The notes: generated from the sequence alone by a model not told the origin. DNA of 21,465 nt from Priapulus caudatus (GCF_000485595.1 NW_014577082.1:252597-274061); one strand, 5' to 3'; shown: positions 9,421-16,740, numbered from the stretch's first letter. Made by a program: numbers and translations.

Positions 9421-9603
9421 CCGTATATACTCGCGTAATTAATAACCGCAAATTTGGCCTCAGATTTCAGCCCTGTATTTGCTCTGCGGTTTATAAGTGC
9501 GCCATACCGTGAGGGGAAATATACTAGGCGCAATACTTGGTTACCCGATTCAAATTGAGGTGCGGCTTATAGGCGCCCGCGGTTATTACGCGATCATATA
9601 CGG
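9421..9603. mobile_element. 183-bp terminal-inverted-repeat element (MITE-like), TA flanked
   Basis: The ends CCGTATATACTCGCGTAATT(AATAACCGC) and (GCGGTTATTACGCG)ATCATATACGG are imperfect inverted repeats of about 26-30 bp flanked by TA on both sides (9419-9420 and 9604-9605). An inner pair of related motifs (GCGGTTTATAAGTGCGCC and GTGCGGCTTATAGGCGCC) adds to the symmetry. No open frame of note. TA target duplications fit Tc1/mariner-type or similar non-autonomous elements; I do not assign a superfamily. A copy, as part of the large inverted repeat, is at 18920-19116. Confidence 0.65.
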
Positions 9604-9879
9604 TAAATGTTTCAGAGGTTGAACTGCTGCGAACCTTTCCAACAATCCTTTTAAGTGTGTTTTTGTAAACAAAGAGATTATTAGGAATCGATTAAAGCTA
9701 TTTTATTAGAGCGAGAGCTTTTCAGGAATAATTTCCCTGCGGGCGCTTAGATGAAAACCGCTAATAATTCTGGTGAGTTCCCCGCTGCGTCGGCTAACCG
9801 TAGAATTAAGGTTTTCCCTTTGAACATATAATGACACGCGTTTGCGATGTGTAACACGCAGTCATCTCGATTGTTTCAG

Positions 9880-9979
9880 GTGTTCATTGTTCCTGCTGGA
9901 CAAGGAACAGAACGAACTCGTGGCAAAGGTCTTTGATGGCGACGTAGCTCAAGACCAAACGAAACTTGACGAGGGAGAG
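9880..9979 (+). CDS. PDE2A: PDE2A-like phosphodiesterase, GAF-B exon with cGMP-contact Ser and Phe-Asp
   Basis: A 100-nt exon after GATTGTTTCAG, in phase with 8655, ending at GAG|GTACGT. The product starts CSLFLLDKEQNELVAKVFDG and matches PDE2A CSVFLLDQNELVAKVFDGG, with two extra residues in the turn (KEQ where mammals have Q). It retains the Ser of CSxF and the Phe-Asp of VFDG, which contact cGMP in the mouse PDE2A GAF-B crystal structure. The exon's last codons (GAG GGA GAG) are the first part of a purine minisatellite that continues into the intron, so the 5' splice site lies inside a repeat unit. An equally plausible donor, GAG|GTGAGG at 10009/10010, would add ten in-frame codons (VRGGEVHEGE). 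A frame-broken inverted copy is at about 18510-18617. Confidence 0.92.
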
Positions 9980-10165
9980 GTACGTGGGGGAGAGGTGCAT
10001 GAGGGAGAGGTGAGGAAGGGAGGGGTGTGCGATGGGGGGGGGTGCACGAGAGAGAGGTGTGTGAGGGAAAGGTGCACGAGGGAGAGATGCGCGACGCAAG
10101 GGAGAGGTGTGCAAGGGAGAGGTGTGCAAGGGGGAGGGGTGCAAGGAAGGAGTGTGCAAGGGAGA
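9971..10165. repeat. Purine-rich minisatellite overlapping a 5' splice site
   Basis: Units of 11-15 bp based on GAGGGAGAGGTGCACGAGG begin inside the preceding exon and continue for about 190 bp. Many units contain AG|GTNNG and could be read as donors (9980, 10010 and others). The inverted arm has a much-altered pyrimidine counterpart at about 18075-18500. Confidence 0.85.
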
Positions 10166-10818
10166 TTTACACGAGTACACTGCAAGATCTCACTACAGTA
10201 AGTATCAGGAGTAGATAATAGGGAGGAGTGTGACATCAATAAACAAGGGGAATTCGTCATTTACTAGCCTTATAATACCTACGATTTACTACACGTAACT
10301 CATCCAACTTGAGCTCAAATCGGACCCAGTACATTCGCCCATCATCGTACGAAATCGTTTCCTCGTAGACACCCGCAATCCGGAGATACAGCCTAAAACG
10401 TACGACACGATTCTCCATTCTTTGGCCATCAATCCAACGCCATTGCGCGCCTATAATTCAAACAAAAGGCAGCTACCTAACGCGCTATTGCTAACTGAGC
10501 GAGCCACATGGCTCGCTGGGAGATTAGGCATCAACACTCGGCGAGATAACCTTTGACCCGGTACACAGCTACACAGGCCACCTTTGACCCGGTACACAGC
10601 TACACAGGCCACCTTTGTACATAGCTGGCATGCCTTCACGCACGCACGTTGTGTGGATCTCCAATCTCCCTGTGAGCCACAACGCCACATTCAGCTATCC
10701 CAGAGAGCAAACACAGCGACTGCGCGCCAGGTTGCTGCCTTTTGTCTGAATTATAGGCGCGCAATGGGCGTTGGATTAATGGCCATATTACCGATGTTCC
10801 TTTCTCTCTGCATTTCAG
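10166..10818 (+). other. Intron segment absent from arm 2
   Basis: About 10178-10206 repeats, inverted, the dispersed unit seen at 1014-1040. A 31-bp direct duplication (CCTTTGACCCGGTACACAGC plus TACACAGGCCA) occupies 10550-10580 and 10581-10611. No coding features until the exon-like segment at 10819. Confidence 0.6.
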
Positions 10819-10871
10819 CGGAGCTCTACGATCAGGATGCAAGGAAGTTACAGCTCAAGCTCGTCGGATAC
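10819..10871 (+). CDS. PDE2A: PDE2A-like exon for the START of GAF-A, out of order
   Basis: A 53-nt exon-like segment with a strong acceptor (TTTCTCTCTGCATTTCAG) and a strong donor (GTAAGT). Its 17 full codons read ELYDQDARKLQLKLVGY. This aligns with the PDE2A segment ELYDLDASSLQLKVLQY, which opens the GAF-A domain. In the protein that belongs well before the exon at 2809, yet here it lies between two GAF-B exons on the same strand. It begins with the last two bases of a codon, whereas its neighbours (9979 and 12377) both meet in phase 0. Inclusion would shift the frame, so it cannot be a cassette exon at this place. The surrounding 2.1 kb is missing from the inverted arm. Explanations are an assembly misplacement, a partial gene duplication, or a real rearrangement. 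Confidence 0.8.
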
Positions 10872-11277
10872 GTAAGTAGGCCGTCGTTGACGTCATCCCT
10901 TCTGCAATCACGATAGCGAACGCAGGCTGGCATGCATTAGTTACTGAAAATCCTTTCTTGCGAGACTGGGCTTTTCCTGTCAGTTGGACTTCGTTGTCAT
11001 TGATAATCATTAATTTCGTCGGCGCATCGTTTACGATGGAAGCTGCGGAGATTGGCTTCCGCCGTCTCGCCCAGGTGATGACGTTATTTGCGGATAACTT
11101 GTGCAGAAAGTTTGTGTTTGTAGAGTTTCTTCCGCGACGACGCTGAGTAGCTTTGCTGGCGCTAGCGTGCCGCACATAGTTATTGATTTAGATCGTTGGC
11201 TGCCCGAAAAACCCGCAACCACGTACGTGTGCAAGGCAGTCGTCTGTGCATGCTCGGCAGGCAGTACACGGAGTTCT
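10872..11277 (+). other. Intron DNA downstream of the misplaced exon
   Basis: About 400 bp of mixed sequence with no recognised element. It ends where the CA/CG-rich tract begins. Confidence 0.5.
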
Positions 11278-11537
11278 AGCACGCACGCACGCACGCTTAC
11301 ACGAATGTTCGCATGCGCGCGCACGCACACACACGCACGCACGCACGCGTACACATGCGCACGCAACCGCACACACACGCTCACACGAACGCACGCACAT
11401 GCATACACGCACACACGCAACCGCACACGCACACACACGCTCTCACGAACGCATGCACATGGACACACACGCACGCACGCGTACACCCGCGTACGCAACC
11501 GCACACGCACACACACGTTCACACGAACGCACACACA

Positions 11538-11602
<65 letters not shown>

Positions 11603-11622
11603 GCACGCGCGCGCGCACATCG
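11278..11622. repeat. CA/CGCA-rich satellite ending in a pure (CA)n run
   Basis: About 265 bp of imperfect CGCACACACACGCTCACACGAACGCACG-type units followed by an uninterrupted (CA)n of about 55 bp (about 11545-11600) and a short (CG)n. All frames yield Thr-His or Cys-Val repeats of no biological meaning. Confidence 0.93.
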
Positions 11623-11815
11623 CGCTGCTCCTTTATACACGCAGCGCGTGATGACGGATGGCCGGCTAGGATTTTGCGCGAGCGCTCTTGCAGACTTCCG
11701 TTGTCGCCACTTATTGCTAATAGTCGGTCGGTATTGACGCTTCTTCGGCCGGCGTTGCCTCGCGGCGTGGTTTAACGGAGTGGAGACAGGGGCCGGCACA
11801 GACGAGCGCTCTAAA

Positions 11816-12366
11816 CAGCAGCGGCAGCAACATCACCACCACCACGAGCAGCAGCAGCAGCACCGCCACCACTACCAACAATAGCAGCAACAATGGCAAC
11901 AGCGCCGCAACCATCAACAGCAAGAACAACAATAACAACAACATCACCAATAGCAGTAGCAGCAGAAGCAGAAGCAGCAGTAGCAGCAACAGCAGTGGCG
12001 GCGGCGGTGGTGGTGGTGGTGGAAGTAGTAGGAGCAGCAGCAGCAGCACCGCAGCAGTAGCAGCAACAACAGCAGCAACAGCAGCAGTAGCAACAGTACC
12101 ACCAGTAGCAATAGCAGTGGCAGTGGCAGCAGCAACAGCAACAGCAGCAGCAGCAGCAGCAGCAGTAGCAGCAGTAGCAGCAGCAGCAGCAACAGCAACA
12201 GCAGCAGCAGCAGCAGCAGTAGTAGCAGTAGCAGCAGTAGCAGCAGTAGCAATAACAGCAGCAGTAGAAGCAGCAATCACAGCAGTAGTAGCAGCAGCAG
12301 CAGTAGCAGGAGAAGCAGCAATAACAGCAGTAGCAGCAGTAGCAGCAGTAGCAGCAGTAGCAGCAG
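11816..12366. repeat. About 550-bp CAG/TAG/CAA triplet tract upstream of an exon
   Basis: Imperfect (AGC)n with AAC, GTAGC and ACCACC interruptions and an internal (GGT)7-like patch near 12003-12024. It ends eleven bases before the exon at 12377, so that exon's acceptor TGTCTTGCAG lacks a normal polypyrimidine tract and is preceded by dozens of competing CAG and TAG dinucleotide-AG sites. Its complement, (GCT)n, lies on the other side of the exon at 12632-12895. No comparable tract is seen at the matching place in arm 2. Confidence 0.93.
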
Positions 12367-12376
12367 TGTCTTGCAG

Positions 12377-12551
12377 CGAGCGGAGGTGCGGTTGCCGGCG
12401 GACCAGGGCATCGCGGGCCACGTCGCCACAAGCGGTGAGCTGCTGAACATACGCGACGCCTACTCGCACCCACTCTTCTACAGCGGCGTCGACGAAGCCA
12501 CCGGCTTCCGAACGCGCAACATCCTCTGCATTCCCATCCGAGACGACAAAG
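12377..12551 (+). CDS. PDE2A: PDE2A-like phosphodiesterase, core cGMP-binding GAF-B exon
   Basis: A 175-nt exon of 58 codons plus one base, acceptor TGTCTTGCAG, donor GTAGGG. It contains [40 protein letters not shown] and [11 protein letters not shown], close to PDE2[21 protein letters not shown] and [20 protein letters not shown]. The Ile-Ala of GIAGH, the Tyr of LFY, the Asp of GVD and the two Thr of ATGFRT occupy the positions that contact cGMP in PDE2A GAF-B. Ligand binding should therefore be preserved, and cGMP would activate the distant catalytic domain. Phase joins 9979 without interruption and supplies the G completed at 13100. The exon is enclosed between long complementary CAG and CTG tracts. 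A degraded inverted copy is at 17489-17657. Confidence 0.95.
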
Positions 12552-12565
12552 GTAGGGGGTGCTGC

Positions 12566-12630
12566 TGCACGGTGGTGGTGGTGCTGCTGCTGCTGCTGCC
12601 GGTGGTGGTGGTGGTGGTGGTGGTGGTGTC
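12566..12630. repeat. GGT triplet tract just after the donor
   Basis: (GGT)n interrupted by GCTGCTGCTGCTGCTGCC, beginning about 15 bases after the splice donor. A complementary CCACCACCACCACCACC run is present in arm 2 at about 17375-17400, so this tract is seen in both arms. Confidence 0.88.
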
Positions 12631-12631
12631 C

Positions 12632-12792
12632 ATTGCTGCTGCTGCTGCTGCGGTTACTGCTGCTGCTACTGCTGTCACTGCTGCTGCTACTGCTGCTACT
12701 GCTGTCATTGCTGCTGCTGCTGCTGCTGCTGCTGCTATTATTGCTGCTGCAGGAATCACTGCTGCTGCTGCTGTCATTGCTGCTGCATGAAG

Positions 12793-12844
<52 letters not shown>

Positions 12845-12895
12845 ATCATTGCTGCTGCATGAATCACTGCTGCTGCTGTCATTTCTGTTGCTGCC
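12632..12895. repeat. About 260-bp CTG/CTA triplet tract downstream of an exon
   Basis: Imperfect (GCT)n with ACT, GTC and ATT interruptions and a pure run near 12793-12843. It is complementary to the CAG tract at 11816-12366. Arm 2 keeps a shortened, irregular AGC counterpart near 17235-17370. Open frames across it encode poly-Leu, poly-Cys or poly-Ala and are not genes. Confidence 0.93.
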
Positions 12896-13099
12896 ATTAC
12901 TGTTATTACAATTATTGCTATTCTAACCGCTGATTATTTTGCTGGTACGGCCGCTGCACTATTCATTTCCTAATTAAAGCTGGTTGACTATTTCCGATCT
13001 ATTCTATATCAATGCTTACCGTACCGTACTGCCTTTCGTCTCTCACGGTATTAGTAATCAGCATGGCTCTGTAATGGTTTCGTGTTGATTTCGTTTCAG
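12896..13099 (+). other. End of the intron before the 13100 exon
   Basis: About 200 bp of non-repetitive sequence, ending in the acceptor GTTGATTTCGTTTCAG. Copied inverted at about 16990-17190. Confidence 0.8.
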
Positions 13100-13212
13100 G
13101 TGTAATAGGAATAGCAGAACTGTGCAATAAACTGAATGGTGCTTACTTTACCAAGTTTGACGAAGAGATCGCCACTGCTTTCTCTGTCTACTGCGGCCTC
13201 AGTATTGTACAC
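13100..13212 (+). CDS. PDE2A: PDE2A-like phosphodiesterase, C-terminal GAF-B exon with NKFDE motif
   Basis: A 113-nt exon, acceptor TTTCGTTTCAG and donor GTGAGT. It completes a Gly codon from 12551 and ends on a codon boundary. The product [20 protein letters not shown] followed by [17 protein letters not shown] matches PDE2A [20 protein letters not shown] and EDLATAFSIYCGISIAH. It carries the GAF-domain NKxnFDE signature (NK..F.KFDE) and the Glu of GIAEL that contacts the nucleotide. The next exon, leading to the linker before the catalytic domain, is not found downstream on this strand; a noisy version is on the minus strand at 15661-15752. The inverted copy of this exon (16866-16989) carries several frameshifting insertions. 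Confidence 0.95.
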
Positions 13213-13329
13213 GTGAGTATCGTCACAGACCCTCTCTAGCGTAGCAGTGAGAGTGACTGGTTCCCAGGTTTTAGCTCACGAGATTTCAGCTGAACTGATC
13301 ATGGGCCGCTGCCTGTATCTCACGCAGCT

Positions 13330-13640
13330 TACACGCGCACGCTCTCGCTCACTCACGCACACGCGCACGCTCTCGCTCACTCACGCACACACACGCGCAC
13401 GCTCTCGCTCACTCACGCACAAACACGCTGTTGCTATATCGCTCACTCACGCACACACGCTCTTGCTCTCGCTCACTCACGCACACACACGCTCTCGCCC
13501 TTGCACACGCACGCACTCTCGCTCACGCACGCACACAGACGCTCTAGCTCTCGCTCACGCACGCACACACACGCTCTAGCTCTCGCTCACTCGCGCACAC
13601 ACACGCACGCACTCTCGCTCACTCGCACACGCGCACGCGC
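13330..13640. repeat. CTCACTCACGCACAC minisatellite, second array
   Basis: Units of about 30-36 bp like CTCTCGCTCACTCACGCACA plus CACACG, closely related to the array at 6478-7016. It starts exactly where similarity between the two arms of the large inverted repeat ends. Confidence 0.92.
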
Positions 13641-13760
13641 GTACGTTGACCATGCTGCAGCTGCCGCCAGCAGGGCCGCGTGTATTTATCTCGAGGTGAC
13701 AGCGCGCAGCGGTGACCGCCGACCTGTTGTCTTGAACGCCCTGCAGTATCCTCTCCCGCT
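13641..13760. other. Short unique sequence between repeats
   Basis: About 120 bp of GC-rich unique sequence; nothing recognised. Confidence 0.5.
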
Positions 13761-13761
13761 A

Positions 13762-13804
<43 letters not shown>

Positions 13805-13831
13805 CATATACATGTGTGTGTGTTCGTGTGT

Positions 13832-13904
<73 letters not shown>

Positions 13905-13925
13905 TGTGTGCGTGCGTGCGTGTAT
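13761..13925. repeat. (TA)n then (TG)n/(TGCG)n microsatellites
   Basis: About 45 bp of (TA)n, a short linker, then about 105 bp of (TG)n passing into (TGCG)n. Compound dinucleotide repeats of this kind are common in animal genomes. Confidence 0.95.
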
Positions 13926-14209
13926 GTTTTCGTTTAGCAGACGAATTTCTAGTGTAGTGTATATAGTGAAAACTTGTGCTCGCACAGCCAGGTTGCTGTG
14001 TACGTTGATGCTGCATGGAGACGTGCAGTAACGGCACATAGACGCGATACGAGGAGGAGGGGGTATAAACGCCGACTCTATTCCATCGGCGACGGTCGGA
14101 AAACGTGGGAAACAAACGATGTTTGATCACTGATCCTTGATAATAGCATATATTAGATAGGGATGACGGGTGGGGGGAGGGACCATTGTCAGGTTTGTGA
14201 GTGCAATAT

Positions 14210-14259
14210 TATCAAGAGTCCATAACAGGAAAAATTTTCCAGTATATGGACTCTTGATA
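14210..14259. mobile_element. Short hairpin element (possible MITE) related to 5307-5369
   Basis: Perfect 15-bp inverted arms TATCAAGAGTCCATA (14210-14224 and complement at 14245-14259). They surround a 20-nt loop that itself contains the palindrome GGAAAAATTTTCC. The terminal ATCAAGAGT/ACTCTTGAT is shared with the hairpin at 5307-5369, and both have a nearby TAATAACAC. Confidence 0.55.
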
Positions 14260-14945
14260 TTATCTAATAACACTCCTGCGTATAGACCACGTCACTTTGG
14301 TGGAAAATTTATGAAATGTGAACAAACGCATTTACAAATAATAAAAGCGGCGTGTCGCGATTTCAGAAATGCGAGTTTGCCCTGCGAGTGTTGGCGCGGC
14401 GACGTGGCCAGCGGGCACGAGCGTTTGCAAAAGAGCAAACTCGCTAGTGCGAATCGAATGTGTGCTTTGCTGATTTCGTTATAATATCGCTGATTCGGCA
14501 GCCCTTTCCAACTGTTCTACGCTTTCTATCATGTTTTGTTGCCTCACTTTATCTGATCTGTAAAACGAGGACACTATTTGTAAGACTAGCCATAAACCTA
14601 GCCCCAAATTTCTTAATTTTTTTGATAGATGGTGCGTACTGCTGCTGCGACTGCAACCATTACCCAGCCACCCCCTCAAGTGGTCTACCCGTTTTCACTC
14701 CTTTATATTTTTGTCCCATGGGGTGTGATATAATGCGCGCAATTTCTTCAATTCAGGCCCTCGTTGAGACCGAACAGGGAAGAGCGAAACACAAGAGTGT
14801 TCTATCTGAGCAGTTTATATTAGCCGAGTAGAACAAACGCTTTTTCAGAGGAAAATATCGCTGAAGATTATAAAGGCATATGAGTGGGTGTGACTCGCTG
14901 ATTAATTAACTGAGGTTGTTAGGGAGGATGTTATCACACAGTAAA
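14260..14945. other. Inter-arm spacer without recognised genes
   Basis: Unique sequence of mixed composition. Neither strand shows PDE2 exons here. A peptide following TTCTTCAATTCAG at about 14756-14831 is open but unassignable. This part has no inverted counterpart. Confidence 0.5.
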
Positions 14946-14948
14946 CGT

Positions 14949-15117
14949 GAAAGAGAGAGAGAGGAGGTGGGGAGAAAACGGCGAGGGTAAGAGAGAGAAA
15001 AGAGCTTAAGAGAGCTTAAGAGAGAGAAAGGGAGAGATGAAAAAGAGAAAAGCGATGGCGGGCGAGAGGGTGGGAGAGGCTGAGCAAGAGTGAGAGAGAG
15101 AGAGAGAGAGGGAGAGA

Positions 15118-15168
<51 letters not shown>
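14949..15168. repeat. GA-rich tract ending in pure (GA)n
   Basis: Degenerate GAGAGAGAAA/GGGAGAG sequence leading into two (GA)n runs, the longer about 45 bp at about 15122-15167. This low-complexity tract is one possible place where two unrelated pieces were joined. Confidence 0.92.
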
Positions 15169-15172
<4 letters not shown>

Positions 15173-15239
15173 AATTCAGAGCTGTGGTGGGACGCAGCTG
15201 CCTATCTCAACAGGTTCCCCTACCGCCCACCCTTGGACG

Positions 15240-15600
15240 GAAGGCCCGGTAAATCAAGTACAGTCCTACCCCCCCACCCCCGCCCTGGGGGTGACGCGGT
15301 CAAGCCGGATAAAAAACAATGTCCCCCCTACCTCCACCCGGTGACGGTCGTGTCTGAAGCCGTAGAAACATGTCGCCCTATCCCCCCACCCCGGTGACGT
15401 GATAGCCGTAAAAACAACGTCCCCCTAACCCCCACCCCCGGTGCGTGATAGCCCGTAAAAAACGTCCCTAATCCCCCACCCCCCGGGTTGACGGTCAGGG
15501 CCGTAAAACAAGTCCCCGTACCATCGCACCGCGCCGCGGGTGCGGTCAAGCGCAAAACAAGTCCCCTAGCCCCCACCTCCGGTGGACGGGTTTGAGCCGC
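15240..15600. repeat. C-rich minisatellite, seven irregular units of about 40-58 bp
   Basis: Units resemble GTCCCCCTACCCCCCACCCC followed by CGGTGACGGTCA..GCCGTAAAACAA. Unit lengths vary by single bases, especially in C and A homopolymers, as expected for uncorrected long-read sequence. On the minus strand each unit carries several runs of four or more G, compatible with G-quadruplex formation. Confidence 0.85.
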
Positions 15601-15660
15601 TATTAACATGGAGAACAGACAGAATGCGCGCGATTCCGTGATATGAGCGGCGTTGATCAC

Positions 15661-15752
15661 CTTCATGTGGTACATCATCAGTCGTTAGCGATGCCCGACG
15701 GGTGCTGCGATGCTGCGCTATCGTCTCCACCACCTCCTGTACGATCATGCGA
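15661..15752 (-). pseudogene. PDE2A: Noisy copy of the next PDE2A-like exon (linker before catalytic domain)
   Basis: On the minus strand the sequence encodes, across at least one frameshift, QHRS, then LA/N-type residues and MMYHMKV. This corresponds to the PDE2A segment YRSHLANEMMMYHMKV that follows GAF-B. A possible acceptor (GTCTTCAG) lies at 15753-15758, and AAG|GTGATC at its end can serve as donor. It lies in the position expected for the exon after the copy of exon 13100 on the minus strand. No intact version exists in the window. The boundaries are approximate because the frame is broken. Confidence 0.6.
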
Positions 15753-15849
15753 CTGAAGACGATGACTGAGTGGCGGAGATGGTCAGCGCAAGGATGATCG
15801 CGTTGGCGGGTCGTCGTACCGGCGAGGCCGTGGGAGGGTCGGGGCGAGG

Positions 15850-16500
15850 GGGCCGCGCGATGAGGAAGGAGGCGCAGTGGGCAGGATGAAGTGGCGAGTG
15901 AGGCGGTGTGGAGAGGGCGGAGCTGGACCCGGCACGCCAGACGCACCGTGGAGGATAGAGAGAGGATGCGCAGCGGAGAAGAGGTACGACCGAGTGGAGG
16001 ACGAGGACGAGGCGCGAGCGGGAGGAGGAGGCGCGAGCGGACGCGTAGAGAGGGAGGGTGAGCGCGACGGAAGCGGCCGATGGGAGGCGAGGGGGATGAA
16101 GAGGGCGGGAGTGGTTCGAGGGGCAAGCGGGGAGGGGGAGCGAAGTAGAGGGCGAGCGTGAGGAGGGCGAGCGGGGTGGAGTGAGGCGCGACGCGGAAGA
16201 GGTCGCGAGCAGCGCGGAGGAGCGCGAGCGGGGGAGCGCATTAGGAAGCGGCAAGAGGCCGCGAGCAGGGGGAGCGAGAGGGCGAGCGGGCGGGGAGGGA
16301 AAGTGGGCGGTAGAGACTGGGCGAGCCAGGGGGGAGGGGCAGGCCTGGAGAGCGAGAGAGGGGTGAGCGGAGCTGGAAGCGGGAGCGAGGGCAGAGGGCG
16401 AGGAAGGATGGACGCGGAGGAGGGAGGCAGGGCAAGCGGCAGGAGGGAGGGCGAGAAGCAGGGATCCCGCGCATGCATTCATGCAGTGGCGGAGGACGAA
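15850..16500. repeat. Purine-rich low-complexity stretch
   Basis: About 650 bp of GGCGAGCGGGGAGG-type sequence on the plus strand. On the minus strand it is a C/T-rich intron between the copies of the 13100 exon and the exon at 15661. Long open frames on both strands (up to 281 codons on the minus strand) encode Ser/Pro/Leu/Arg- or Gly/Arg/Glu-rich low-complexity products and are not taken as genes. Confidence 0.8.
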
Positions 16501-16740
16501 CGACACGGAGAAAGATCCTCGTGCACTCTCCTCAAGCAAGAACCCCCCCCCCCCCAATGCAGGTCGGATGACCGGGACCAGCAGGCACAACAGTGCGGGG
16601 GCGGCTGGGCCCCTGAGCCATTTATAACGCTATTAATTATAGAATTATTATCAATGATCTATACATTATGCCACCAACGTATGCTCCACCATCACATCTC
16701 CACGACTGTACGTTTCAACTCAAATACGCTGTGCCGTTGA
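16501..16740. other. Unique sequence and a poly-C run near the arm 2 boundary
   Basis: Includes a 13-base poly-C at about 16542-16554 and 120 bp of AT-rich sequence. It does not match the corresponding side of arm 1 after 13328, so the inverted similarity stops at about 16741. Confidence 0.6.

Larger units (their letters stand above)
7360..13328. repeat. Arm 1 of a large inverted repeat
   Basis: Reverse-complement counterpart of about 16741-21465. Anchors checked by eye include the open frame near 7400-7700, the segment around 8281-8287 (paired with 20401-20407), the exon at 8592, the hairpin element at 9421-9603, the exons at 9880, 12377 and 13100, and the GATCATGGGCCGCTGCCTGTA sequence just before 13328. 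The exons in this arm have intact frames and splice sites. The stretch from about 10200 to 12370 has no counterpart in arm 2. The left limit is set by the end of the window. Confidence 0.88.

Noticed and set aside
9842-10201. 119-codon frame containing the FLLDKEQNELVAKVFDG exon
   Set aside because: The part before the acceptor and the part after the donor are intron and minisatellite; the exon limits at 9880 and 9979 are set by splice sites and phase continuity.
11031-11799. Long open frames on both strands across the CA/CG satellite
   Set aside because: Dinucleotide-repeat translations (Thr-His, Cys-Val) with no splice or family support.
11717-12933. Poly-Ala, poly-Leu and poly-Cys open frames up to 250 codons around the CAG and CTG tracts
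   Set aside because: They are triplet-repeat translations in alternative frames and strands; the true coding segment is the 175-nt GAF-B exon between them.
14756-14831. Possible exon ALVETEQGRAKHKSVLSEQF after TTCTTCAATTCAG
   Set aside because: It ends at a stop codon without a clear donor, and the peptide matches no part of PDE2 or any family I recognise.
15745-16590. 281-codon minus-strand frame and overlapping plus-strand Gly/Arg/Glu frames
   Set aside because: Low-complexity purine-rich DNA in an intron position; open on both strands because of composition; no recognisable domain.
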